A stretch of DNA of 64,000 nt from Heliocidaris tuberculata (lineage: Eukaryota; Echinodermata; Echinoidea; Camarodonta; Echinometridae): NCBI GenBank assembly GCA_025618425.1, contig CM046838.1, forward strand, positions 5,205,715 through 5,269,714, given 5' to 3'. This document shows positions 1-13,400 of the stretch, one piece after another (position 1 is the stretch's first letter; each line of letters starts with the position of its first letter). The notes beneath the pieces were generated by a model. That model worked only from the letters and a program-made list of their open reading frames with translations, made no database searches and had not been told where the DNA came from. A program made the position numbers and the translations under genes.

Positions 1-405
1 AAGGCATCCTTCTACTCCAAACTCACATTCATAAAAGAGATGGTCATTGAGCATCATCTCATCATTCATGCATGTGAAACCAAGGCATCCTTCTAACCCT
101 AACTCACAATCATTGAAGAGAGGGCCATTGAGCATCATCTCATCATGTGAAACCAAAGCATTCGTCTATATTCCTACCTCACATTCATAGAAGAGATGGT
201 CATTGAACATCATCTCATCATTCATGCATGTGAAATGATGGCATCCATGTGCTCCTAACTCACATTCATGAAAGAGATGGTCATTGAGCATCATCTTATC
301 ATCTCATCCTGTGAATTAAGGCATCCATGTGCTCCTAACTCACATTCATAGAAGAGATAGGCACTGAACATCATTCCATCATTCATTCTTGTGAAATCAA
401 GTCAT
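1..405. repeat. minisatellite, about 81-bp unit, about 5 copies
   Basis: A diverged unit recurs with starts near 1, 82, 155, 237, 318 and 399, so the spacing is 73-82 bp. Each unit has a GGCATCC-like start, an ACTCACATTCAT block, a GAAGAGATGGTCATTGA block and a CATCATCTCATCAT block. The array begins at the window edge and probably extends to the left. No coding frame runs through it. Confidence 0.85.
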
Positions 406-1606
406 CGATCTAGATGTACTCCATTGATGCAATTAGCAGAATCTAACAATTTTTGAAAATTTAATTTCATCTAGATTTGAAGTACAGAGGAACATTGTAT
501 CACGTCTTAATTTTCATACCCCTATGAGTAGAACATTCCAACCAGCTCTGCTCACTAATTTTTGATAAAGAGTATCATGCAATGAAAATGTTCATCAATG
601 CTCATGTACATGAACTGAAACTGCTACCTCATTTTATGGTACAGAAAGGAACGTTGTATAGTAAATGATTATATTTTGCAAGACGGGGCAGAATTTGGAT
701 GATGTTATGGACATACATACATGTACAGTTGTCCACTGACATACATGTACATGTACCTATCCGTTGCTTTTACAATGTATGTGCTATATCACACTTACAT
801 GTATTATAAAAGAATTTACAGCCAGTAGGACTTGATTTAATACATTTACAACTGTGTCATCATATTGATCGTTGCCAACCTTGGCCTAAATTGAGCCCAC
901 TCAGAGAGCCATAGGAAGTATTAGGCTGTTCATTTCTTACTCATGTGTAAGATGCTGCCCACACTAACTCCATTTAGAAATCTTTAATCCCTAGTTTATA
1001 AGAAACAATCCATCTGACCCTGGCCTTGGTATTCCATGAGGCGTAAGATGTGAACACTTTGTAAAAAAAAACACTTCTACCATACAGTGTAAACAAATGT
1101 ATGAACATTTTAGGAATCCTGTTCCAACTGAAGTAAACAGTAATCTGAATGTAAATATTTAGAATTCTATTCCAAATACCATACTACATAAACTGAAATA
1201 TGAAATGTTAATAGACAAGAGATGATTAAAGTTACCTGAACAACAGCGAGCCAATTAAATTGACCTATTTGGGACTTTTCTTACAGGGACTGTTGGCATG
1301 ACTAGCTGTCAACAATTACTTGTTGTTACCTGAAGTGGTTATTATTTGCAATACATGTACATGTACAATATATACCTGTACGAATGAAAAATCATTAATA
1401 CCATACCACTTAACACCGTAACTAAGGAAATAATATAATTAGATACTGTCCTACATGTACGTAAATGGACAAACACTGTATATGCTCACATTTTGAAATA
1501 CAAATGGTAGAAACACAACAGGCATGTTTGAAAAAAGAAAGATCACATGTATGTAAGTGCATATGAATATGAACCATAAGGTCATACAGCTTTTGATATA
1601 AATGTT
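406..1606. other. non-coding stretch, nothing recognised
   Basis: AT-rich sequence with several TACATGTACATG-type palindromic tracts, for example around 715-760 and 1355-1370. I see no credible exon, RNA gene or transposon end. It may be intergenic DNA upstream of RICTOR or lie in an upstream intron. Confidence 0.5.
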
Positions 1607-1684
1607 CGGGGAAATGGTGTGTTTGTCACATTAATTTGGCAGGGAAATGGCGGGGAAATGGTGTGTTTGTCACATTAATTTGGC
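1607..1684. repeat. short tandem duplication, 43-bp period
   Basis: A block beginning CGGGGAAATGGTGTGTTTG and ending in TTAATTTGGCAG occurs at about 1607-1641 and again at about 1650-1684 with almost no change, so the duplication looks recent. It abuts the left arm of the inverted repeat that starts at 1684. Confidence 0.8.
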
Positions 1685-2320
1685 AGTTCAAAAATGAGAG
1701 ACCTCAAAGTTGTGGTATATTAAAACTGTCAAAATAAAAGGAAAGAAATAAAAGCCTCTACCGGCTTGCGCACGGCATAGAGCTAGGCCTAGACCAACTT
1801 TAGACAAATTAAAACTTATGGGCCTAGAAGTACATGTACATGTATTACATGTGCATGCATGCGCGCACCTGGTAGCTAATATTTGTAATGTGGCAGTATA
1901 GCAATTGATGTGATGACCTACTGAGTTGAAGTGACCGTCAATGGCGGATTCTCAAAATGAGTAAGTACATACCAGTTTATCAAACAAAACCTGTTTTAAT
2001 TCCAAGGCCTATTCCAGTTCGCCATTAAACTAAGATGTACATGTATTGTTTAAGAAATACATGTACATGTAGGAAATCATGCACTTTACAGGAATAAATT
2101 AGGGTGCAATCGTTGCAATGCCTGCACTGTACCCCAGCCAGGCCTGTACAGTGCCGGGCCCAAAATGGTGAAGGCTCTAGGCCCATAAGTTGTAATTGGT
2201 CTAAAGTTGGTCAAGGCCTAGATCTATACCACGCACATGCCGGTAGAGGGTTTTGGTTAACTATTTTTTGTTGTTGACTGTTTAAAGATACTATAATATT
2301 TCCCTCTCATTTTTGAACTG
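1684..2320. repeat. inverted repeat with about 150-bp arms and about 340-bp spacer
   Basis: The left arm (1684-1828) and right arm (2172-2320) are reverse complements at roughly 80% by eye. Shared blocks include CAGTTCAAAAATGAGAG, a CTCTACCGGC block, AGGCCT.GACCAACTTTAGAC and ACTTATGGGCCTAGA. This looks like a foldback or MITE-type element. The spacer contains a possible short first exon at 1941-1960, so if that exon is real the element surrounds it. No transposase frame is visible and I could not assign a superfamily. Confidence 0.75.
1941..1960 (+). CDS. possible first coding exon (very tentative)
   Basis: An ATG in an acceptable context (GTCAATGGCG) opens seven codons reading MADSQNE across the junction, followed at once by a strong donor, GTAAGTAC. 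It lies on the RICTOR strand 3 kb upstream of the first certain RICTOR exon, so it could be exon 1 of RICTOR. It could equally start the small open stretch at 2616-2739, whose phase also fits, or be chance. I did not find the conserved RICTOR N-terminal region (about residues 20-80 of the human protein) between here and 4907, which weakens the link. Confidence 0.2.
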
Positions 2321-2615
2321 ACATATCAATGCGATAATCACGCGACTTACATGGACATGTACCCGACCGTTTATCAAAAGCCGATTAAACTGGATGTAGA
2401 AAGTTCAAAAATAATTACATGTATTTCTGCTGTGAATTTGAAAATACACCCATCCCATCTACAATGTAGACTTACGATATTCACACAAGGCATAGTACAT
2501 GTACGTAAGCTTACTATCAGCTGTAGTTCTATTGTTTATACATATGTGTCATCTGCATTAGTTCAACCCCTGTCCAACTGCCATGGGTTCATGATTTAAT
2601 GTGTTTTCTTTCTAG

Positions 2616-2739
2616 ATTCCCTGGTCATCATGTCATTGTGGTGGTTCATGGGAGAATTAATTGCACTTTTGTTCAAGGGAATTGTTTCCCAAAGGAAGTG
2701 GAAGTCAACAATAGATTGACACAAATAATCTCGTACTGA
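2616..2739 (+). CDS. possible short terminal exon, unknown protein (tentative)
   Basis: A good acceptor (TTTTCTTTCTAG) ends at 2615. Behind it 40 codons stay open to a TGA at 2737-2739, in the phase needed by the donor at 1961. The joined product would be only about 47 residues, beginning MADSQNEFPGHHVIVVVHG. I recognise no family. It may be an untranslated or unspliced coincidence. Transcript evidence would decide. Confidence 0.15.
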
Positions 2740-3543
2740 TAATTACTTTTAGACCTGAATTTCTCTGAGGGTTGCCAGACAGTTTAGTCTATAGCGTAGA
2801 CCTTGTTAATCCTGAACTTTTTAATTATGGACTCAACCATCTAAATACATGTATATTAAGGCTACCACACACCTTATGCCCGGTCTGCGATCCGATTTGA
2901 AATAAATCGCTATGGCATTAATTATTGTAATTTAAAAAATGAAATTTACCCTATTCAGGTTCTGAAAAATAATATGAATACTAAACATAGGGTTTTGATG
3001 AGCTACATGTATTAGCTTTCTACAGGGAATAAGGGCAAAATTAGATTCAAATTGTAGGCAGTCGTACGATTTTTGTGACGTGACTACGACTCAGAGTTGA
3101 TTTGGCCATTCCACCGACTGGAAAACTTGGCAAAGGTCGTATTATCGATTTTACTCTCTGTATGACTATTCAGACCCTCAATCAAAAATATTTTTTGTTT
3201 TTAAATGATTTGTCAAATAATATTACATTTTCTTCTGAAATCGGATCACAGGCCAATCGTAAGGTGTGCGGTGGCCTTTTAGAGGCACTGTTTTACATTT
3301 TGAAAATGATTTGTACATGTATGTGCATTGTATGTGTAGGTAGTTAGCAGACAATCAGCTGAGAAAGTCTTCCACTTTTTTTTTCAGGGAAGATAAACAG
3401 GATCAGATCAACTGGTACATGAATTATTTTTTTCTAGTCTGGTAATTTTACATACTATGTACATATAGGCCAAGATGTTTTATACTGGTGCAACCTGTCA
3501 ACTACATCTGTTATGATACACAGAGGAGGATGAGTCTTTGCTC

Positions 3544-3859
3544 TTAAAGGGGGTACCCAATGCTGAAACAATGTTAGTTATTTAAAAGATCATGATTTTA
3601 TTAGAAGAAAATCATCTGCCTTAAATTTTTTTAAAAATTCGTGTTGCCAGAAAATCCCCGAAATATGATGTCATTGTGGTTACCTAGCTGAAATTGGGAC
3701 ACAGCTGAGGGGCCAAAATATCCTGAAGTCTTACCATATTTCGGGGATTTTTCTGGCAACACGAATTTTTAAAAAACTTAAGGCAGATGATTTTCTGCTA
3801 ATAAAATCATGATCTTTTAAATGAACTAACATTGTTTCAGCATTGGGTACCCCCTTTAA
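3544..3859. mobile_element. TTAA-flanked hairpin MITE, 308 bp
   Basis: Arms of about 120 bp are nearly perfect reverse complements around a 60-70 bp loop. The element body (3548-3855) begins AGGGGGTACCCAATGC and ends in its reverse complement. It is bounded on both sides by TTAA (3544-3547 and 3856-3859), the target duplication used by piggyBac and Kolobok DNA transposons. There is no internal ORF, so it is non-autonomous. The close match between arms suggests a fairly recent insertion. If transcribed it would form a long hairpin. Confidence 0.85.
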
Positions 3860-4907
3860 AGATCATGAATATTACATGATGAATTGAATATTTGATGAAG
3901 ATGGAGGAGTAGCTAGCTCCATGAACAAAGCTTAGCTGAGAAATAAAATTCACATCTATTGAGATGTTTAAGGCTAGATACCCCCATGTCTGCTGACCCC
4001 CATGTCTGCTGACGCCCACAACTGCGCATTTCAGATAGAACAATGTTGATGTAAAATCAAAATCAAATGTATGTACAGTGAGAAAAGGTCTGATTTTGAC
4101 AGTTTACATTTTTAAGCTTCAAAATGTCCAAGTTCGCAAACATAGGGATTGTTTATTTGTGCAGTGTCAGAATGCCATGGCTATATTTTCTGGAAAATTG
4201 CATTGTTCTTGGTCAATGTCTGATGAGATATTGACACAATTATTCTTTGGAATATCAGGAATTGTTACAACATAAAACAACCATTACATGTACATGACTA
4301 CAAATATTTTTGTAGCATAATTCCAATTCAAATCCTTATGTATGCTGACATAGGCTCCTGGTCTCACAATTTAATAGCATCAGTTTGCAGTTTGTTCTTT
4401 TAATCTATCTTTTGCTACCTTCATGGCAAACGTTATGATGTTATACCATGCGATTATGATATATTACATGTAAATGTAGAATGTTGGTAAGTTTTATTTT
4501 TTAGATTGCTTTTATTAATATATTGAATTTTACACTCCATTTTTTCTGCACTGTTCCTGCAGACAAATTGTGACTTGTCATTTCAAAACCACCAATAAAT
4601 CGTAGGGCTAAAAGTCAGCTTTATTCATTTCTATTGTTTTTGTATAGTTTCTTATGCAAAAGATGTCAAGATTTCCAATAACCTGTAAAACTTAATAGTT
4701 TTCTCCCTTTGAACCCATATCATGAGCATTCAAGGCCATCTATTCTGGAAAAATCACTTTTTCTAATTTCTCCTGTTGTCGGCTTTGTGACTTTTTGGTT
4801 GTTTAGAGTACTATCGAGTCTTCATGATTCAGTGCATTGAAATGACAATCTTACATCATCTAAAACTAGAAAGTAAATTTGTATAAAGTATTTCAATCTC
4901 TTTTCAG

Positions 4908-5103
4908 TTTACGCCTTGCCGTGGTTCATCCAGCCAAGGAGATCCGTGGAGCTGGTGTGAGGGCGCTTCGTCATCTTGTACAGGATGAGACGACTGTCCA
5001 GGCCATGCTGGCCCTTCATGTTGATCGACTTCTGATGCGATCACTGGACATATATCAGCGTAATGATGTGGAGAGGGTACAAGCTCTTAGGTTTATCAGA
5101 AGG
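4908..5103 (+). CDS. RICTOR: RICTOR exon: start of the N-terminal alpha-solenoid
   Basis: The first exon I can place with certainty. The acceptor is TTTTCAG at 4901-4907 and the donor GTAAGT at 5104. It starts with one base completing a codon, then reads LRLAVVHPAKEIRGAGVRAL and continues to the end of a helical-repeat pair (ALRFIRR). This matches human RICTOR from about residue 90 in the RICTOR_N armadillo-like region. The codon split at its start means at least one further coding exon lies upstream, in 1-4907 or beyond the window. Confidence 0.93.
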
Positions 5104-8100
5104 GTAAGTGATATGAGTTTTATGAGTAAAGTGAAGTTATGATGGCTCCTAGTGTTCATACACTGTATCAACATGTACCATGCACTGCCACTTAGTATTC
5201 AGATTTTGTTCCATCATTTATGTCTTTTTGGTTTTATATTTCTTCAGGGTTGCCTCATCATTTGTATGATGGCTATCACAGAGGGCCCTGGGTCATATCT
5301 TATGCTCGACTACCATTAATATAGCCCTCTCAGTGCAAGTTAAACTGCCCAAATGTTAATATCATGCCCATTCACACTATGATCCAAGCAAACTGTACAT
5401 GTACCTGTACATATGGATAACATTCCTTGCCAAAGGACATGAGCACTGGGCAGGAATTTGAACCCTCAAGTTGTTGATTGAAACTCAAATAGATGAACCA
5501 CATGTCTATGATACCCAAACATCACCAGCACCATGTTGAACCTTAACCAGAACAGATATTTCTGCAGTGCATGATCTCTTTCTTCATTCCTAACTGCCTC
5601 TGTTTTTTTTGTATAAGTTATAAAAAGTGCTGAAGATTAAGTATGCTCCAGTTCATCCCAGAATGCCTCAATATTTCCATGAAATTTACACTGTGATGTT
5701 CATCCGACCTTCTCAGATTCTCGCTGTCGCCCCGGCTTTCTGCCCCATCTCGTTGGTTCATGTCCTGGTTGCTATTAGCAACAGTGATGACAAGGAACGG
5801 GATCGGATGAGGAATGCATGCGTAGCAACTCTTTGTGAACTTGGTGAGTACTTTAGGGTGGGAGTTAAAGGTAGTCTTTAGTTCTGTTTATGATTTAAAA
5901 GCAACTCTCACCGAATCAGACGAAACCTATGCTGAATTTTTTCATAGAGTGCAAATAAATGATACATGCTCAACCATTTTGGTCGAAAATAAGGATACAT
6001 GAAGCTTAGTAATGGAAAAATAAAGATTAGAAAATTGAGCTCGTCATCCTGACCCAGTGATCAAATGAGAATTGTGTTTTTTTAACAAATGGATTTCAGG
6101 AAGTTTTTAGTTTATGTTTTCATGTTTTCAATCGAATTCCTCATACAGAGACAATGTCAGGATGCATTTTAAGTGATAGTCAACATATGATGTGATTAAA
6201 CAGAATATATTTAGCAAGTAGGTGCTTATGTCATTACCATGCTGTATCATCTGTTTGTTGGATATTGTATTGAATGTAATTAAAGGTCACAATGCTTATT
6301 GCTATATCTGGCAAAGAAGATGTAGAAAAATTAAGGGATAATTTTTTGTTTGATCATCTTTTAAAGGTTTTATCATTATCATCATCATCATATCATTACC
6401 ATTATTATTATCATTATCATTATTATCGTCATCATTGTCATTGTCATTCTCATCATCATCCTCATCATCATCATTATTATCTATTATAATTAAATTCCTT
6501 TACCTCTGCGATTATACTTATTTTACCATAATCGTTCAACTGGTAGTTAGATCATTGTAATCTTACAGTATACTCGGGTATTAGGTATATCCTGAGGCAA
6601 ACAAATTTTAATAGAATCTTACAAAGCAAAGTTTTATGTTCTTTACAGATATCGCTTTGTGTACTTTCATGTAGCCAATAGCAGGTTCACATGCAAAACA
6701 CAATTTGGATTGTATAAAGAGGTGCCAACCGTGGCATGTACTACATGTACATGTATACTCCTTGTCTAATATATTTGGGGATGACGATGGTGCCCCGGAC
6801 GAATGGTCACCCACTCAAAGTTTCCTGGTTTACGCGACCTATAGGAGGAGGGGGAGGGAGGCCTCTAAATTTATCCTCACCGGTCTATTTTAAGAGACTT
6901 CCGACGAGCTGGCTGGCTGGCTGGCTGGCTGGCTTGTGGTCTGAATGAAAAGGCTTTCCTGAATGACTATCACTCATATGCTAACCCAATTGATATGCTC
7001 CTTCGAATACGTCCTTATCTTTCAGGACAAGTGTTATTGTAATATGGTGGTATCTTTGAGAATACAAACATTATATGAAAAGGAAATTACATTACAGAAA
7101 ATTCACTCCTACATGTACGCTACTTTGAATTTCCATAATATTTGTGGGATGATTTTGCTTTTATTTTTTTTAAGGATAAGAATTGATCATTTAAAAAAAA
7201 TTGCCGGTTTATTTTTTCTTTCAGTGTAATATGAATGGCCAATTAAACTACATGTATTTTCAAGCAGAGTACTAATGTAGAAGAAAACAATTTGTACCTT
7301 TTTTTTTAGTAATCCTTGATATTATATACATGTGGCTTGCAAGGGAAAAATTCTTCCACATAGAAGGGTATTTGCTGAAAAGGCCTGCACAGTAGATTTC
7401 TTTCCCTTTCACCAGACCTGAAATTCCTCTTTAATGTGAACTTACGGGTATGTTTTGAGGGATAAGTGCAACTGTTGTAGTGTAGAGCGATCAGTGTGTG
7501 GTGCAATTAGCTTTAATTAAGTGCCCTTCCTGCTATTAAATAGCACATGCCTACTGTCTGTGAATATGGCTGTATGCCTGTGTTTGATTAATGTATACCA
7601 ATTAGGATCAATTAACTCTGAAAGTGTATCAGTTCAACCTACATGCAGTAGCTCTCTACAAAGTGCTCAAAGGAAATACATTTACTCACGTTTTCATATT
7701 TTCATGATGTCATTGCTAATTTGAATCAAGCAGAATTACTGTACATGTATGTGCACATGTTTAATGAGTGATCTATAGATGGAACCCCGTCGAAAGGTAC
7801 TCTAGTTGGAGTTTAGGGAGTAGAGAGAAAGAAAGTAAGATAAGTGGAGAGAGAGAGAGAGAGAGAGAGAGAAAGAAAGAGACAGAGATAGAGAGAGAAG
7901 AAGACAGAAAGACAGATAAATGGAGAAAGATACAGAAAGAAACTGAGAGAGTAAGAAATTGAAAGAGAGAGAAAGAAAGAAAGAAGATGGAGGGAGGAAG
8001 GGAAGAGGAGGGTGAAAATCCATTTCCAATCTTGTGTGAAAACAGCTATGCTATCCCATAGTTTTCTTCTGTTTCTTTTTTTATTTTGCCTATTATTTTT

Positions 8101-10414
8101 ACAATGTCCTGTTTTGAATCCTATTGCCTTTGTCCATGCCAGAGGACTTGGTGCCGAAGTCCGTAACATCTTAGACATGCGGCATTCAAGGATGTAATAT
8201 TAATACTATTTACCATCTTACTTTGTCTTGTAGCTGTGTTGAATCCTGGTGCCTTTGCCCATGCTAGAGGACTCGGTGCCCTAGTACGTAACATCTTAGA
8301 CATGCAGCTATTAAGAATCAATGAAGCTGTGATGTTGACTGTTCTTCATCTCCTCAACCACCCAGCAAGCAGGAGATTCATCAGATTCAAAGTCGATCTT
8401 GAGGTATTGCTTTCTCATTTCATAAAAATTGTTTTCTCTTTGAGCTTCACAAGACCATGCATATATATATATGGGCATGTCTCCAAGACTACAGATGATA
8501 TGATATTTAATAAATTCTGATCAGGAATAATGAAAAAGTACAAAAGAATAATGAAAAATAATGGAATATATGTGAACAAAGAGCAATATAAAATGCAGTG
8601 ATTCAGATTCTTTAAAATGTAAATGTACCTGAAATATATGCTTTTGCCTACAGTGAATTGCATTGTTCACAGTGGTACACAGGAAAATATGATTCCACAC
8701 TTTGATGAACCTCTTATCCTAAACAGGGTTAACAATTGTCAGTTTTTACTTGTAGGAAATGTTTTCGTCATTCTCGCTTTCTTTTATTTTTGGTTTACCT
8801 ACAGCAAGTAATAGCACCATTTACAGACTTCAACTACAGACACACTGGTGACTCCTCGGAATCACAAGCAAGGTAAGAGAAAACCACTCCAGAAAGAATA
8901 ACATGTCTGTTATAGCTGATCTTGAGTTTTGGCAATGGAATAGCATTTCAAGAGAAATTGACTTAAAAATTGAAATTCAATTGTTTATCATGGAGTAAAT
9001 GTGTTATCTGAACCAGCAAAATATAAATGATTTAATGAAAACTTGCTGGAAACCACATTAACCAAAAAGCACTACTCATATAAAACAGCATGTTCTGTAC
9101 ATTGGTCAGGAATACTACATGTAGCTTGATTTTTTGATATATTTCCTTGTTCATTACACAGCTGTTTTGTATTTTCTACCAAAATTGTGTAGCAGATATG
9201 ATTTGATTCTTTAAAAAAAGAATGTCATCATGACCAAACATAAAGATTATCCGTAACTGTTTATTCACGGAGTAGAAGAATCTGTTGAAATGAATGTGAA
9301 AGTGAATAAAGATGTCATCTTCAATCAAAACTTATATTAAGAACACAAGCTGAAAAGGATCAGTGTACAAGTAGTATGCATAGTGACATAAGGTCATGTT
9401 TAACTGTTTACTCTTTAAGATTGCTGATTTCCTAATATTGATAGTGTGAGCAAGTATCCATTCTTGTAAGCACTGAATACCAAGGGGTAGGCAAGGCATG
9501 CCAATCCATCTAAGGGAATAATATTGCACCTGATCCCAGCCACTGCTTCTAAAGTTGGCGACGATGAAGACGACGTTGCTCTCCAAACTTGTCAAGTAAT
9601 CCCCCATCCAAACACCTTGAATAATTGATGAGAGTTTGTTAGGGCTGTTAAGCCTTTGGGAAATGTCAACTACATTGTCTTCGGTAGTCTGTTCAGACTG
9701 CAGGAAATTTATGCGAAAGTCATATGAAGAATCGTCGCATTAAGAATCATCGTATAGCAAAACGAGCTTACAAACTTGAAAGAAACAGTATCCTATAAAG
9801 AAACTAGTGTTGGAGAGGTCAGCTGACACCATATGATTTGTATCAGGTAATGCATGCGTAGTGCTTGAGCATGCCAAATTACAGCTGATTAGTCATATCA
9901 GCGCGCACACACGATAATACTATTTTCGTAAAATATGATGTTCAGACAACAGGTGGATGCTGATTCTGTATTGAGTTTTTGTTTGATACGATGCTTAGAC
10001 TTGTGTTTCGCTCTACAATGTTTTGCTATACGCTGTTTCTTTATTTGATGTTCAGACTATAGAAAATTAATTACTTGTCATATAGCTGTAGAGTTTTCGT
10101 ATAGGGATACTATGAATAAAGGTAGTGTAAATGGGGATGTGTGGGTAGAGCTATGAAAGAGTTATGAGATCCTACAAATAAGCATTTTTCATAGAACAGA
10201 GCCGCCTCAGATTTGGTGTGACAAAACAACCACAGAGCAGGTCGGTTGCTTGGAAGAGAGAAAATTCATGTCCGATGTTGTCATCATCAAGGATGTGCTC
10301 TTCACACCCTTTCACATTCCAGTCTTATCCAAGACATTGTAAATTATACCACCCTCTCTCTCTCTCTTCCTCTCTTTCTCTCTTTCTCTCTTTCTCTCTT
10401 TCTCTCTTTCTCTC

Positions 10415-10457
<43 letters not shown>

Positions 10458-13400
10458 CTTTTACTCTATCTACAGTACAAGTACCTCTGCCTCACTGTCC
10501 CTGTCTCTCTGTATGTCCTTCTCTGTCTGTATATCTCTGTCAGTCTGTCTGTCCATCTTTCTGTGTCTTTCTTTGTCTGTCTTTCCCGATGTCTGTCTGT
10601 TCCTGTCTCTTTATACATCTTCCTTCCTATTTTTGTTGTCACTATATCACTTCTCATTTTTAATCACTCATATCATGTATGTTCATTAATTTCTTACATT
10701 ATATATCTTTATAAATGAATCTGGGTTGTTTTTTTTTACGTTTAAATTTCTCTGATTTCACTTTCATGTATTATTCCCATAATCACTGTAAATTAAATAA
10801 TAAGGCAAAATGTATCTTACTTGTTTCCTTCTCTCCATGTCATTTATTTCCATTATTTTTTTTTTTCATACATTTTTTTACCTATTAGTGAGAAAGAGGG
10901 TCTATACCAAGCCAGCAGGATGGCAATTGTAACACTGCTAAGATCATGGCCTGGTAAGTACACTCAACATGTATCTCTGTCTTTTCTCCATCTCATTAAC
11001 CATTTCACTGCCAGAGGTGATCGTAACCATCCACAGTCTAATATCTAATATTAGATCTAATATCTTTAGACAAGTTACAGCTTTTTGTTTGTTTGTTTTT
11101 TTAATTTAAAGCAAGTTCATAAATTGTAAAGTTTGATATCATGGAACACTTTTTTAGGATGAAAAGAGAAGAAGAAAAGGATAATTGTAATGAAGAACTC
11201 ATCTCATAAGATCTCATGTGATACAGGTTTTTAAAGTTAGTGGTACTGTATGGGGAGTAGAGAAAAAGGTTTTACAAAGTTATCGATAAGTCTGTCTTTC
11301 CTTTTCAAATTGACATCAATATTCTTTTCATTTTCTGGGGAAAATTTCTTGACTTATCTGAGTAGACTAAAGGGAGATCAAATAATATATATTGTAGATT
11401 GATGTCAAAAGGTAAAATAGCTATATTAATAGAGGAGAAAGATTGGCAATTGCCAATCCAATGTGCCACAGCCAAGTGAAAAGTGAAAACTTACTAGCAT
11501 GGAATTAGGTTTAATCTGAACCTAATACAGTAGCAACATCAAGGTCAGAGAGTCCTAGGGATTCTCATTAGTAATAGCGCATGATTAGTAATCACTGACA
11601 TGAATGAATTATTTCTTCAAAGTGAGAGTGAGAGAGAGGGAAGGAAAGAGATAGATGGAGAGAGAAAGCAGGAGGGGGAGAATAAATACTAGTATAAAGT
11701 TGAAGAAAGAAAAACTTAACTGATGTGGGAGAGAGAGAGAGAGAGAGGAAAGATGGGGGGGGGGGTACAAAGATCTAGAAATACATGCACATACACAGCT
11801 CACATGGGGGAGAGTGAGAAAGAGAGAGAGAAAGAAAGAGAAGGGGAGAAACAGATGAAGAAAGACAGGGAGGGTGAGAGAAATAAGCTAAAAGATTGTA
11901 ACTAAATAAAATGATTTATGTGAAATGTACATGTATCATGAGTAATGCTGACTTGCACAGCGAGCATGAATGCAATATCGTATGAAGCCACAAGGAAGAT
12001 TTTATGAGGATGGTTTATCCCTTTATTAGTTCATCTGTTGAAAGCCAGAAGGGCTTAAATGATGTACATTATAAGTTAATACCCTTCTGGCGCTGAGCAG
12101 GCCAGGTTTCTTGTGGTCTTCCATTCACATCACACATCTTGTCTTGTGATATACGTCTTGTGATGAGGCTTAGTGACGCAACCTGGACACGTTTCCTCTC
12201 CACCGCTCCTTACATAGTATATTGGAAACGGTTGCTAATGGCAATGATGTTGTCAATAAAGCATGGTGGCAGTCTTATGACACTGCTTCCTCATAAACCA
12301 TGTGACGAGCAAGAAAGGATTGAAAAGTATCCTTCCCGTAATAATATTCAGTTTGCCTAGAATAAAAAAGAAAAAGGGGGAGAAAATTCCATGTAACTGT
12401 ATGTTGTTCATATAATACATGAATCTAATTGGGGCAACAATTGCTATGTACATAAATGTAATGTGCATGTAGGATTTATGTAACAAATGTAACATCAAGG
12501 ATTCTTTGACTTGGGGGGGGGGGGTGGCAGCACGGGTAAAAATTAAAAATGATAATATTTAAAAAAAACTCTGGCAAGCAACAACTAAAAAGTTCTGACT
12601 TTTTCAGAAGCACAAATTATATGTCTAAAGTTGTTGTCAAGCAAAGACAACTACAAATTACATGTAAAATGTAAGTGTGGTTAGGGAGCTTATATTGTGT
12701 ATGGCCAGGGCAGCTGCTTCACCACAGCAACTAGCCTTTGTTTTTGAGAACGAATTCCGTGTAGAAAATTTGAAGGAAAAAAAATGTGAGAAAAATTGTA
12801 TTTCGCAGGGTGTATACTATTAACTTGTTCTCTTTAAGGCCTTCTCCTTTTAATTCATATTGGAACATAAAAGAATAGGGACCGCATTGTTTAGAAATCT
12901 GGCATGTACCTGCAAACATTGGTTGCAGCTCTTTAAAGAGGGACATCCCTTTAATTTGTTTGTTTGTTTTTGGTGTGAGTCAGTGTCATTGGGTTGTTTT
13001 CAAGTGGCTGGGCAGAGTGATAGTTTCCTGAGCATTTAAGGAAATGATTAATCTAGGGCGCCATCCTTGCCCAGTCAACCCCCCTCCCATCTCTTCACTT
13101 GACCCCAACCCCAACCCCCCCCCCCCTACCTTCACTCTGATTGATCTACTCACTCTGACCCAATAATATATTTATGGTTGGATACCATTGTGTTATGTAA
13201 TAAGCTGAATACTTACTATTAAAATTGATAGTTACTCCCATCAATGAGTGTTCATGTTAGGAAGGGTTGACAAGAAGAATGACTAAGTAGAGACATAAGT
13301 AGAGACACACATCTAGTTTTTAGAGGACATGTCCTGATAACTTTTCCAAATCCATTTTAGGATGTGTCACTGTTTCTAATGCATATGGTCTGCATAGAGC

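Noticed and set aside
3380..3420. A possible RICTOR exon after the acceptor TTTTTTTTTCAG at 3387
   Set aside because: Only about 30 bases precede a poor GTACAT donor and the peptide does not resemble the RICTOR N-terminus.
8109..8197. The exon copy as a functional mutually exclusive RICTOR exon
   Set aside because: It lacks an acceptor AG, is truncated and contains an in-frame stop.
10218..10718. Long Ser/Leu-rich open frames, 147-166 codons
   Set aside because: They run through a CT microsatellite in a RICTOR intron; low-complexity frames on such tracts are expected by chance.
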